Assembly: GCF_015533855.1 (NCBI RefSeq) | Contig: NZ_AP024154.1 | Location: forward strand, 2,362,501 to 2,426,500 | Direction: 5' to 3' | DNA: 64,000 bases | Source of the DNA: Echinicola sp. 20G | GTDB taxonomy: Bacteria; Bacteroidota; Bacteroidia; Cytophagales; Cyclobacteriaceae | Shown: positions 56,137 to 64,000 of the stretch, in pieces | Numbering within the stretch: the stretch's first letter is position 1 | Layout: every line of letters starts with the position of its first letter | The notes under the pieces: model-generated | Told to the model about the DNA's origin: nothing | The model's input: the letters and a program-made list of their open reading frames with translations, nothing else | Databases searched by the model: none | Translations under genes and position numbers: made by a program

Positions 56137-56805
56137 ATGCCTTTATTAAATCGGCTCCAAGCAAATCAAGCTGATCAATTAGATCATAAAGTAAACATTG
56201 AAAGTAACTCTTCAGAAACAAGCCTTTGGCTCGAATTTCTGAAAGGGAGTGATGCTGCCTTGGCAAAGATTTATAGGATGTATTCCAACAAATTATATTC
56301 TTATGGAAGACAGTTTACCTCCAATGAGGTTTTGATTCAAGATGCCATTCAGGATGTTTTTTTTAAGCTAGTCGATAACAAGGATAAACTTGGAGTAGCC
56401 CAATCTGTTAAATTTTATCTTTTTTCAAGCTTTCGCCGGGTGTTGCTGAGATCTTTGAAAAGAGAAAGGAAATATGTTGATGAAGAAGAGGAAGGTGCAG
56501 CTTTTAATTTTTTGGTTGACGAAGACCACATTTCTATGGATGCTTTATTGGATAAAAAGCAGAAAAAAATTATCCAGAATGCATGCAATGAGCTAACCGT
56601 AAGGCAAAGGGAGATACTTAATTTGAGATTTTTTGAAAACCTCAACTATGTTGAGATTGCTGAAATGCTTGGTCTGGCCAATGCCAAAACAGTAAGGACA
56701 ATGCTTTACCGTGTTTTGAGTAAGTTATCAGACAAGTTAGCTCCTTACAAAAGCAGCCTCTTTACTATTTCATTAACTGTTTTGATGTACCTGCTGTTTA
56801 TTTAA
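56137..56805 (+). CDS. ECF sigma factor of module 4
   Basis: A 222-residue ECF sigma factor. Region 2 is AKIYRMYSNKLYSYGRQFTS and IQDAIQDVFFKLVDNKDKLG. Region 4 is LTVRQREILNLRFFENLNYVE with the helix NAKTVRTMLYRVLSKLSDKL. An N-terminal extension of about 30 residues precedes the core, and the C-terminal about 16 residues are hydrophobic (SLFTISLTVLMYLLFI). A FecR gene follows after 127 bases. Confidence 0.93.
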   Translation: MPLLNRLQANQADQLDHKVNIESNSSETSLWLEFLKGSDAALAKIYRMYSNKLYSYGRQFTSNEVLIQDAIQDVFFKLVDNKDKLGVAQSVKFYLFSSFRRVLLRSLKRERKYVDEEEEGAAFNFLVDEDHISMDALLDKKQKKIIQNACNELTVRQREILNLRFFENLNYVEIAEMLGLANAKTVRTMLYRVLSKLSDKLAPYKSSLFTISLTVLMYLLFI

Positions 56806-56932
56806 TAATTAGTTAACGAAATTATTGCATGCAGTTAAAGTAATTTTTTGTAAAAAAATATTTTCAATTAGTGGTTGTTTGATAAAGTGATGTCTCTTTA
56901 ATAGTAGAAGACAGAAAATAACATTTTATCGA

Positions 56933-57970
56933 ATGCAATTTAATCCCAGTACAGAAGAAGATTTTTTATTAAATGAGCACTTTGTGCAATGGGTGATGGA
57001 CCCCAATGAGGAGTCTAATCGCTATTGGACAAAATGGGCAAAAGAGAATCCTGATAAGACTTTGATGATGAGGAGGTCCAAAGAGGTGTTCTTGTCTCTG
57101 CATCAGGAAACTTTTGAGATGGGGGAGCCTGATAATGAGCGAATACTGGATAGTTTGTTGAAACATCACCAGCAATCGAAAGAAGGTTTAGGAAGAAGAG
57201 GTGGTTTTCAGGTGTTTATAGATTTTCTTTTGTCAAACAGAGTGGCTGCGGTGATTGTATTTTTTGTCGCTTTTTTGGGGTCTATGACATATTTACTCCA
57301 GCCTTCTGCAGAACAAAAGGATTCAAAAGAAATCATATGGTTAAGTAAATCCAGTAAGCCTGGAACCAAAATGTCATTCCATTTGCCAGATGGTTCATTG
57401 GTAAAACTCAATGCAAACAGTACTATTGAGTTCCCCGAGCATTTTTCAGATAGTATCCGAGAGGTGAGGCTTGTCGGTCAGGCTTTTTTTGATGTAGAGC
57501 ATGATGAAGCGGTTCCTTTTATTGTATCGGCGGGGGAGCTTAAGGTGAAAGTATTAGGCACATCATTCGACGTGAGCAGTCATCCCGATAGAGAAGACCA
57601 AAAGGTAGCACTAGTAAACGGAAAAGTGGAAGTGTATACCCTTGAGGGAATCAGAGAAAGGTTAAGCCCCATGGAAATGATCACTTATTCCAAAGAAAAG
57701 AAGGAGATGATAAAGGGGAACTTTGATCTAGAGGCGATAACTGGATGGAAAGATGGCATTATCAAGTTTGAGAACATGGGTTTTAAGGATGTTTTTGATG
57801 TCCTGGAGGAGTGGTATGATGTGGAAATTACGGTGAGTGAAAGTGTGAAGTTCAAAGGAGGATTGAATGGCCGATATGAAAATGAAATGCTAGATAATGT
57901 CCTACAGGGATTAGCCTATACCGAAGGCTTTCAATATAAGATCGATAATAAAAAAGTGACCATTTTCTAA
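56933..57970 (+). CDS. FecR-type anti-sigma factor of module 4
   Basis: A 345-residue inner-membrane regulator. The cytoplasmic part is residues 1-98 (EEDFLLNEHFVQWVMDPNEE). The membrane helix (NRVAAVIVFFVAFLGSMTYL, about 106-125) leads to the FecR domain (HLPDGSLVKLNANSTIEFPE, LVGQAFFDVEHD, VLGTSFDVSSH, LVNGKVEV) and a DUF4974 domain (FENMGFKDVFDVLEEWYDVEI, GRYENEMLDNVLQGLAYTE). It pairs with the STN-type SusC downstream. Confidence 0.94.
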   Translation: MQFNPSTEEDFLLNEHFVQWVMDPNEESNRYWTKWAKENPDKTLMMRRSKEVFLSLHQETFEMGEPDNERILDSLLKHHQQSKEGLGRRGGFQVFIDFLLSNRVAAVIVFFVAFLGSMTYLLQPSAEQKDSKEIIWLSKSSKPGTKMSFHLPDGSLVKLNANSTIEFPEHFSDSIREVRLVGQAFFDVEHDEAVPFIVSAGELKVKVLGTSFDVSSHPDREDQKVALVNGKVEVYTLEGIRERLSPMEMITYSKEKKEMIKGNFDLEAITGWKDGIIKFENMGFKDVFDVLEEWYDVEITVSESVKFKGGLNGRYENEMLDNVLQGLAYTEGFQYKIDNKKVTIF

Positions 57971-57981
57971 TTATAAACCCA

Positions 57982-58074
57982 ATGAAATTAAAACCCAAAA
58001 TGTGTAAGCCTCTCCGGAAAAATATTGGCCGGAATGTAAAATGTATACCAACCATAAACTTAATAACGCTATGA
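57982..58074 (+). CDS. Putative 30-residue leader ORF between fecR and susC, module 4
   Basis: An ORF from an ATG 11 bases after the fecR stop to a TGA that overlaps the preferred susC start by ATGA (58071-58074). The peptide (MKLKPKMCKPLRKNIGRNVK, then CIPTINLITL) is very basic and has two cysteines. Its middle holds a weak TCCGG/CCGGA hairpin (58013-58033). It mirrors the arrangement in module 2. Translation is unproven. Confidence 0.4.
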   Translation: MKLKPKMCKPLRKNIGRNVKCIPTINLITL

Positions 58075-61000
58075 AGAAAAAATTACTAATGCGGTTGGGA
58101 TTTGTGACTATGTGGACTTTGTCCATGCTGTTTCAAGTATCCCCATTAAGTGCAAATCAGTACGCCTACAATGGTTCAGCTGTTTGGCAAAATGATATGG
58201 ATAAGATGATTTTGTCTGTTGATTTTGTGAATGAGCCGTTTAAGAATGTAGTAGAGGAAATTGAAAGAAAGACGGGGTTTCACTTTACTTATAATGATCA
58301 GATAGAAACCAAGCGAGTGACTTTGGAAGTAAAGAAAGAAAGCTTGGAAAAAGTACTTCAGAAACTTGGTCAGGAATATGGCTTTAGATTCAAGCAAATC
58401 AATAAGACCGTCCATGTGATGGTTCCACAGGAAGTTGATAATACTGATCAGGTTTTCAAAGATGTGAGCGGAAAGGTAATTGATATTACTGGAGAGCCTC
58501 TTTTGGGAGTAAGCATCTTGGTTAAAGGTACGACTACCGGTACAGTGACTGACCTCGACGGTTCGTTTTCTCTTACAGGAATTGATGAAAATGCGGTACT
58601 TCAGTTTTCTTTCATTGGCTTTAAAAGCAAGGAAGTTTCTGTCAGTGGATTGAGTGAATTGGAAGTGGTGCTGGAAGAAGATGCCCAGGGCTTAGAGGAA
58701 GTTGTTGTGACTGGCTACACCTCACAAAAACGAGAGAATCTAACAGGGTCCATTGCGGTAGTGGATGGAGACAAATTGAAAGACATTACATCTCCAAACG
58801 TAGGAAATATGCTCCAAGGCAAAATGGCTGGGGTAGACATCGTGACTTCTTCAGGTACTCCAGGAGCACTTCCGACGATAAGAATTAGAGGTAAGAACTC
58901 CATACGTTCATCTGTTGATCCTATTTGGGTTGTGGATGGGGTCATCTGGCATGGAACGCCTAACTTGAACCCTTCAGATGTGGAAAGTATTTCAGTATTA
59001 AAGGATGCTGCTTCAGCTGCGCTTTATGGTTCTAGAGGAGCCAACGGTGTGGTTGTGGTGACCACTAAATCTGCAAAAGGTGCTGATGTGAGTTCTTTCA
59101 ACTTAAGTGCAAAAACTGGGGTTTCTTTGTTTAACACAGGTGGCTTTAAAATTTCCAATTCCCAGGAAATGTATGACCTCTGGGGACAGTTTCCTAATCA
59201 AAATGCTGTTCCAGACTATTATACAGAAGATTTGTTGAATACAGATACTGACTGGCTGGACGTAGGTACCCAGGCTGGGACTGTGCAGGACTATAACCTT
59301 TCCTACTCAGGAACTTCCGGCAAAGCGAGAATATATACCACAGGAAATTATTTCAAAGAGGAAGGGTCTGTAAAAGGATATACCTATGAACGTCTTTCTG
59401 GAAGATTTAATGTGGACTATGATGTGTCTGAGAAGTTTACTTTCAAACCAAAACTTGCAGCAACCTATACTACTACAGAAAATAGACAGCACAGTATCTA
59501 TGATATGTACAGAAACCTGCCTTGGGACAATCCATATGATGAAGCAGGGAATGTAGTAAATCCTCAAAGTGGGGATGTGACCTGGTATGGTAGGGACAAT
59601 AGAAATTACCTTTATGACCTACAGTGGAATTACAGTGATAATGCGACATTTAATATCCTGGCCAACATGGATTTTCAATATGATATCACCGATAACTTGT
59701 CATTTATCTCCACCAACAACATCACATACTATAATTCTGAAGGATTTAGCTACACTGATCCTCGATCCAATGGCGGTTTAGCTGATAATGGTAGGATTTC
59801 CAATAGCATGGCGAAAAGAATCACCAGATTTACCAACCAAATGCTTTCCTATACCAAAAGTTTTGATGACCACTTTATCAATGCCTTGGTTGCTTATGAA
59901 TACAGTGATTATGTGTACAATGACCTTAGTGCTACGGGTAAAGGGATAGTTCCAGGTGCCACAATCATCAGCAGCACTTCCGAGCCAACGACCATTGGTG
60001 GAACCAAAAATGACTACGCATTCCAATCTTATTTACTAAATGCCAACTATGGCTTTAAGAGTAAGTACAATGCGCAGATTTCATTCAGAAGAGATGGTGC
60101 ATCGAGGTTCGGGGAGAATAAAAAATATGGTAACTTTTTTGCCATCAGTGGTTCATGGAATATTCACCGTGAAAGCTTCTTCAGTAGCAAGGCTTTCAGT
60201 TATTTGAGATTGAAAGCCGCATATGGTGGAGTGGGAAATACCCCATCTTCTTTGTATCCTCAATATGAACTTTATTCTTTGGATGCCCAGTATAATGGAG
60301 ACCCTGCAGCAATCCCAACTACTTTAGGGAATGATAACTTGACTTGGGAAAAGACTTACGATAGCAATATCGGCGTTGAGTTTGGCCTATGGAACAGGCT
60401 GGATGGTGTACTTGAGGTCTACAATAAAAGCACAAGTGGCCTGTTACACTTTGTGCCATTGCCAAATATTTCAGGTTACGATGGGTATTATGATAATATC
60501 GGTGGTGTAAGAAACAGCGGTATTGAATTTACATTAGGAGCCGATGTGTTGCAGACAGCTTCTGGCTTCAACTGGAGATTGGATTTTAATATTGGTAAGA
60601 ACATCAATGAGATTACTGAGTTGTATGAAGGCAGAAGCCAAGTTTCTGGTCAAACCATTATTGAAGAAGGAGAGAATATTGATACTTGGTACATGAGAAA
60701 ATGGGCTGGAGTAAACCCTGAAGATGGCACACCTCAGTGGGAAACAGTTGATCCTAGTACTGGAGAGGTAAGCATAACTGGTAGCTACTCTGCGGCAAGT
60801 TTACAAAAGGTAGGTACCAGCACTCCTGATTTCTTTGGAGGTCTAAGCTCATACATGCAGTTCAAAAACTTTTATTTAAATGCTACTATGGCTTACTCTC
60901 ATGGGGCAATGGTTTACCATAGCGCTAGGGAATTGTTTGATAGTGATGGAGCTTACCCTACTTATAATTTTATGCAGTTACAAGATGGGTGGTCAAGATG

Positions 61001-61316
61001 GACTCCTGAAAATCCTAACGCAACTCATCCACAACCTATTTATGGCGGTAACAATAATGCGCATAAGGCTTCTTCTAGGTATTTGGAAGATGCAAGTTTT
61101 ATTAGAATGAGAAATGTGACTTTGGGATATACCATACCTACCCATATTACCAATGCCTGGAAGATCAATGGTTTAAGTGCTTACATTTCTGCAGATAACC
61201 TGTTTACAATTACAGATTATTCAGGACTTGATCCTGAGGCAGCTGTTAATGGAGATAACTCTTCTCCTTATCCGCTTCCAAGAAGGATATCTTTTGGTGT
61301 AAACCTTTCTTTCTAA
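58071..61316 (+). CDS. SusC/RagA-type TonB-linked outer-membrane transporter, module 4
   Basis: A 1081-residue importer from the ATG at 58071, which gives the signal peptide MKKKLLMRLGFVTMW and so on to LSANQ; the frame is open to 58041. An STN domain (about 43-115) is followed by a carboxypeptidase-regulatory-like domain (GKVIDITGEPLLGVSILVKG), the link EEVVVTGYTSQKREN, a plug (IRIRGKNSIRSS, IWVVDGVIWHG, LKDAASAALYGSRGANGVV) and the barrel. It is distinct from modules 1-3 in the plug and linker, so it probably imports another ligand. SusD follows after 18 bases. Confidence 0.95.
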   Translation: MKKKLLMRLGFVTMWTLSMLFQVSPLSANQYAYNGSAVWQNDMDKMILSVDFVNEPFKNVVEEIERKTGFHFTYNDQIETKRVTLEVKKESLEKVLQKLGQEYGFRFKQINKTVHVMVPQEVDNTDQVFKDVSGKVIDITGEPLLGVSILVKGTTTGTVTDLDGSFSLTGIDENAVLQFSFIGFKSKEVSVSGLSELEVVLEEDAQGLEEVVVTGYTSQKRENLTGSIAVVDGDKLKDITSPNVGNMLQGKMAGVDIVTSSGTPGALPTIRIRGKNSIRSSVDPIWVVDGVIWHGTPNLNPSDVESISVLKDAASAALYGSRGANGVVVVTTKSAKGADVSSFNLSAKTGVSLFNTGGFKISNSQEMYDLWGQFPNQNAVPDYYTEDLLNTDTDWLDVGTQAGTVQDYNLSYSGTSGKARIYTTGNYFKEEGSVKGYTYERLSGRFNVDYDVSEKFTFKPKLAATYTTTENRQHSIYDMYRNLPWDNPYDEAGNVVNPQSGDVTWYGRDNRNYLYDLQWNYSDNATFNILANMDFQYDITDNLSFISTNNITYYNSEGFSYTDPRSNGGLADNGRISNSMAKRITRFTNQMLSYTKSFDDHFINALVAYEYSDYVYNDLSATGKGIVPGATIISSTSEPTTIGGTKNDYAFQSYLLNANYGFKSKYNAQISFRRDGASRFGENKKYGNFFAISGSWNIHRESFFSSKAFSYLRLKAAYGGVGNTPSSLYPQYELYSLDAQYNGDPAAIPTTLGNDNLTWEKTYDSNIGVEFGLWNRLDGVLEVYNKSTSGLLHFVPLPNISGYDGYYDNIGGVRNSGIEFTLGADVLQTASGFNWRLDFNIGKNINEITELYEGRSQVSGQTIIEEGENIDTWYMRKWAGVNPEDGTPQWETVDPSTGEVSITGSYSAASLQKVGTSTPDFFGGLSSYMQFKNFYLNATMAYSHGAMVYHSARELFDSDGAYPTYNFMQLQDGWSRWTPENPNATHPQPIYGGNNNAHKASSRYLEDASFIRMRNVTLGYTIPTHITNAWKINGLSAYISADNLFTITDYSGLDPEAAVNGDNSSPYPLPRRISFGVNLSF

Positions 61317-61334
61317 CCTCAAAAGCAAACAACA

Positions 61335-62969
61335 ATGAAATATCTAAATAATAAATATTGGGTTGGATTAGTTATGTTGATCCTTGCTGCCTGTGATATT
61401 GACAGGAGCCCTTATGATTCCATTACTGCAGATGATTTGCAAAGTTCAGAATCCAGTGCGCAGTCTGTGACACTGGGTACTTATAGTAGGATGAAGGCTT
61501 GGAGTGATAACTGGCATAGGCTTTATGAATATCCCTCTGACAATCTGGCTCTAAGTGGTACTACCACGGACCCTCTTTTCTTCACTTATAATTATCAAAG
61601 AATTCCAAACGGTTCTCGTGTGGCTGGTTTTTGGAGAAGTTCATACCAGATAATTGTTGGTGCCAATAAAACTATTGAGGCACTTGAAGAAGGAGCTTCC
61701 GACGCTAATGACCAACTCTTGGCCGAAAATTATTACATCAGGGCATTGATGCATTTTCAACTGGTGAATATTTTTGGTAGACCTTATGGGCAGGGCAGAG
61801 ACAATCCTGGAGTTCCTTTAAAGCTTGATGGAGATCATTTGAATCACCCTACCCGGTCAACGGTAGGGGAGGTTTATGATCAGGTAGAGGCTGATTTGCT
61901 CAAGGCTGCTTCTCTTTTCAAAGAGGACAAGTCCAATGTTTATGCAACCAAAGAGGCTGTATGGGCGCTTTTGTCAAGGGTTTATCTCTATGAGGAAGAA
62001 AACGCCAAGGCGATCGAATATGCTGATATGGTGATTGATTCTGGTAAGTTTAGTTTGCTAGCCACGGAAAAGTTGGCTGACTATACCAAGTTGGCTCCAG
62101 AGTCAAATTCTGAAACAATTTTTGCCATTAAGTTTATTCCTGATGCGGATTATGCATCCAATGGGTGGTATACAGTAGGTTCATTGTATGCAAATATTCA
62201 AGGAACGGGCTGGGGTGAAATGTACGCATCAAGGCCATATTTAGAAATGGTTAGAGAATATCCTGAGGATGAGCGATACAAGTTTATCAAGCCTGTTGTG
62301 GTAGATGAGAGCATCACTTGGGCTCTGTACGTTGATAATGCTAATACGTATAAGTGGAAAGAGGTGACTCAATCAGGGGAGGACTATACTTATTCAGAAA
62401 ACGGTCAAGCCAAGATGTTGGAGAAAGTTTCTAATGGGCATGGAGGATATGATTATTTCGTAGAAACTTCAGAAGGAAGTAAAAAAGTCTTGATAGATAA
62501 AAAGCTTGATTTAAGAAATGGCTTCCCTAAATATTATGTGTTGAAATGTTCTGGTCAAGAAGATCAAGTGCACCTTTGGTCTCCCGTAATATCAAGACTG
62601 GCAGAGATGTATTTGAACAGAGCAGAAGCTAACGCTAAACTGGGTAATACCACATTGGCATTGGATGATGTTAATTTGATCAGAGAGCGTGCAGGAATAC
62701 CAGAGGTTGGTTTATATACGATGGCAAACTTGGGTGATAAGTCGGTACTGGATGCGGTATTGGAAGAGCGGCAACTCGAATTGGCTTTTGAAGGGCACAG
62801 AAAAATAGATGTATTTAGGAATGACAGGACAATGGATAGGGCTTATCCTGGGACTCATTTGGCTGGGAATAGTCCGGTTTCATCAGTGTCTCCAGATGAC
62901 AATGCTGTAATTGAATACATTCCTGAAGCACAATTGTTGGTTCATGAGGGCTTGACCCAAAATCCTTGA
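61335..62969 (+). CDS. SusD/RagB-type surface glycan-binding lipoprotein, module 4
   Basis: A 544-residue lipoprotein (signal MKYLNNKYWVGLVMLILAAC, then DIDRS). SusD features are AENYYIRALMHFQLVNIFGR, SRLAEMYLNRAEANAKLGNT, LEERQLELAFEGHRKIDVFR and the C-terminal EYIPEAQLLVHEGLTQNP. It forms the uptake pair with the preceding SusC. No enzyme gene follows before the terminator, so module 4 is a bare regulator-transporter unit. Confidence 0.95.
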   Translation: MKYLNNKYWVGLVMLILAACDIDRSPYDSITADDLQSSESSAQSVTLGTYSRMKAWSDNWHRLYEYPSDNLALSGTTTDPLFFTYNYQRIPNGSRVAGFWRSSYQIIVGANKTIEALEEGASDANDQLLAENYYIRALMHFQLVNIFGRPYGQGRDNPGVPLKLDGDHLNHPTRSTVGEVYDQVEADLLKAASLFKEDKSNVYATKEAVWALLSRVYLYEEENAKAIEYADMVIDSGKFSLLATEKLADYTKLAPESNSETIFAIKFIPDADYASNGWYTVGSLYANIQGTGWGEMYASRPYLEMVREYPEDERYKFIKPVVVDESITWALYVDNANTYKWKEVTQSGEDYTYSENGQAKMLEKVSNGHGGYDYFVETSEGSKKVLIDKKLDLRNGFPKYYVLKCSGQEDQVHLWSPVISRLAEMYLNRAEANAKLGNTTLALDDVNLIRERAGIPEVGLYTMANLGDKSVLDAVLEERQLELAFEGHRKIDVFRNDRTMDRAYPGTHLAGNSPVSSVSPDDNAVIEYIPEAQLLVHEGLTQNP

Positions 62970-62992
62970 TATATAAAACATAGTACTTTGTT

Positions 62993-63025
62993 TAAAGGTC
63001 ACTTTCTTTTGAAGGTGGCCTTTTT
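62993..63025 (+). terminator. Terminator at the end of module 4
   Basis: AAAGGTCAC pairs with GTGGCCTTT (one G-U pair) around a 12-base loop, followed by TTTTTG. Confidence 0.88.
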
Positions 63026-63558
63026 GTTTGAATTGGCTTTTTTATATCAATTTTCTAAGGGTTTTGTCCTTTGTGTTTTTGATTTTGCATTTTATAATTT
63101 CATAAATGTTCTTTAAGTATGGGTATAGGTTTTTTGCCCAATTTTAGTGAAGAATGACTAAAAATAACAGAAAATGTCACTATCCTAGCAAATAGCGACA
63201 CTGTTGTAGCATATAATTATTTTTAATAATAATTGATCTTTTTGTAGTTAATTTTGATTTCAGGTAGGTGGGGACAATAATATCCTCGATAGAAAACTAT
63301 TGGATTGAAATGAGTGATTATCGGAGTTTTTTTGATGTTCAAATAGTTGATTAGTATAATTATTTACAACAAAAAGGCAATCTCATAATTACTAATTGTT
63401 CTAAATAGGTATATAATTTATTTGTATAGTTATATTTTAGTTGTTTTATATCACCCTGTTGTTTAAAGAATATACTTGTTGGTCATATCAGTTGGGCCAA
63501 TGAGGGAAATGGCAATATAAGCTTAGGATCAATACCAATTATTTAAAGATTTTGATGT
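63026..63558. other. Long AT-rich intergenic region with an operator-like dyad
   Basis: More than 500 bases without a supported gene. The clearest element is the imperfect inverted repeat TGTCACTAT/ATAGCGACA at 63175-63200. The rest is T-rich with many short AT tracts, and I could not settle a promoter. Confidence 0.5.
63175..63200. promoter_or_regulatory. Operator-like dyad upstream of the secreted protein gene
   Basis: TGTCACTAT and ATAGCGACA are complementary at eight of nine positions with an eight-base spacer. Half-sites and spacing are typical of a dimeric regulator site. It lies about 360 bases before the next start. Confidence 0.35.
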
Positions 63559-64000
63559 ATGGAATCAATTTTTACCAAATCTAAGTGGGGGAAACTTTCA
63601 CTGGTTTTTACGATTTTACTGGTGCTTCACTCATTTATGTCTTTTGGGCAGGGTACCAAAACTTTAGCTAATGAAGTTACTTACTCCAGCCCAAATGTGC
63701 CTGCCAATTTAGCGGAAAGTTTGGGCCCTTCATCAGGGTACTCGTTAGTGACCGTTGAAAATCCAGATAATGCCTTAGTTGATGATGAGAATTTTGCACG
63801 TCTACTAGCAAGTCCAGGGGTTTTACTGGGCTTAGGTTCGTACAATGGAGAGATAGAATTAAAGTTTCCTTCGACACTTGATGCCAATACAACGGTATAT
63901 GTAAGAGCTGAGGGAAGCGATGATCTTTTTAGGTTACTTTTAGGTGGGAGTTTGGGAGAACTTTTAGGAGATGTTCTAAGCTTGGTTGCCTTGGGGCAAC
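63559..64000 (+). CDS. Secreted protein, N-terminal part (runs off the window)
   Basis: Open from the ATG at 63559 to the window end (147 residues). The start is chosen because it gives a signal peptide (KLSLVFTILLVLHSFMSFGQ). The mature part is beta-rich with low-complexity leucine/glycine stretches (LLASPGVLLGLGSYNG, RLLLGGSLGELLGDVLSLVA) and a VYVRAEGSDD segment. This resembles the N-terminus of the very large repetitive surface proteins of Bacteroidota that carry Ig-like repeats and a T9SS or gliding-type C-terminus. The family cannot be settled from this fragment. A short out-of-frame ATG at 63555 is a decoy. Confidence 0.75.
   Translation, partial: MESIFTKSKWGKLSLVFTILLVLHSFMSFGQGTKTLANEVTYSSPNVPANLAESLGPSSGYSLVTVENPDNALVDDENFARLLASPGVLLGLGSYNGEIELKFPSTLDANTTVYVRAEGSDDLFRLLLGGSLGELLGDVLSLVALGQ

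Noticed and set aside
1..64000. CRISPR arrays, insertion sequences, tRNA or rRNA genes
   Set aside because: I saw no regularly spaced direct repeats, transposase or integrase motifs, tRNA-like cloverleaf blocks or rRNA sequence anywhere in the window.

Overview
The window looks like chromosome from a marine or environmental member of the Bacteroidota, most likely order Cytophagales (Cyclobacteriaceae-like: Echinicola, Cyclobacterium or Algoriphagus relatives). The evidence is repeated SusC/SusD pairs, FecR-type anti-sigma factors with a DUF4974 tail, SusC proteins with STN domains, acidic lipoprotein export signals, a T9SS-like C-terminal domain, moderately AT-rich DNA, and few Shine-Dalgarno sites. 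The genus is inferred, not shown.

Region A (1-14763) is mostly housekeeping. It holds the tail of a small membrane protein, a MmcQ/YjbR protein overlapping an ABC transporter ATPase, a SlyD-like FKBP isomerase, leuS, a DUF6089-like outer membrane protein, an MscS channel, and an operon with a GNAT-nitrilase fusion, kdsC and kdsA (Kdo for LPS). Three L,D-transpeptidases follow. Region B (15162-16230) has overlapping queD-like and folE genes (pterin or queuosine precursor).

Region C (about 16500-62970) is a 46-kb glycan-utilisation region with four complete regulatory modules. Each has an ECF sigma factor, a FecR anti-sigma factor, an STN-type SusC and a SusD, in that order: module 1 (16502-24827), module 2 (25275-37228), module 3 (42272-49397) and module 4 (56137-62969). 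Modules 1 and 2 are clearly paralogous and add four lipoproteins ending in the same discoidin (F5/8 type C, CBM32-like) domain, fused to DUF1735-like, Ig-like, DUF5077-DUF3472 and metzincin-protease parts. Interspersed are a heparan-alpha-glucosaminide acetyltransferase-like membrane protein, a PNGase F homologue, a lipoprotein sulfatase, a PQQ-type beta-propeller, a GH2 beta-galactosidase and a second DUF3472 lipoprotein. Together these point to surface breakdown of a sulfated, N-glycosylated or otherwise GlcNAc/Gal-containing glycoprotein. The protease would cut the protein, PNGase would release the glycan, and sulfatase and beta-galactosidase would trim it before or after SusCD uptake.

Region D (62970-64000) is a long AT-rich spacer followed by the start of a secreted protein that runs off the window.

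The least explained features are the structured gaps between fecR and susC (hairpins and very short ORFs, two of which overlap the susC start by ATGA), the shared discoidin tail, the two DUF3472 proteins, a 13-bp AT palindrome upstream of the second sigma gene, and a decayed-looking coding fragment between fecR and susC of module 1.
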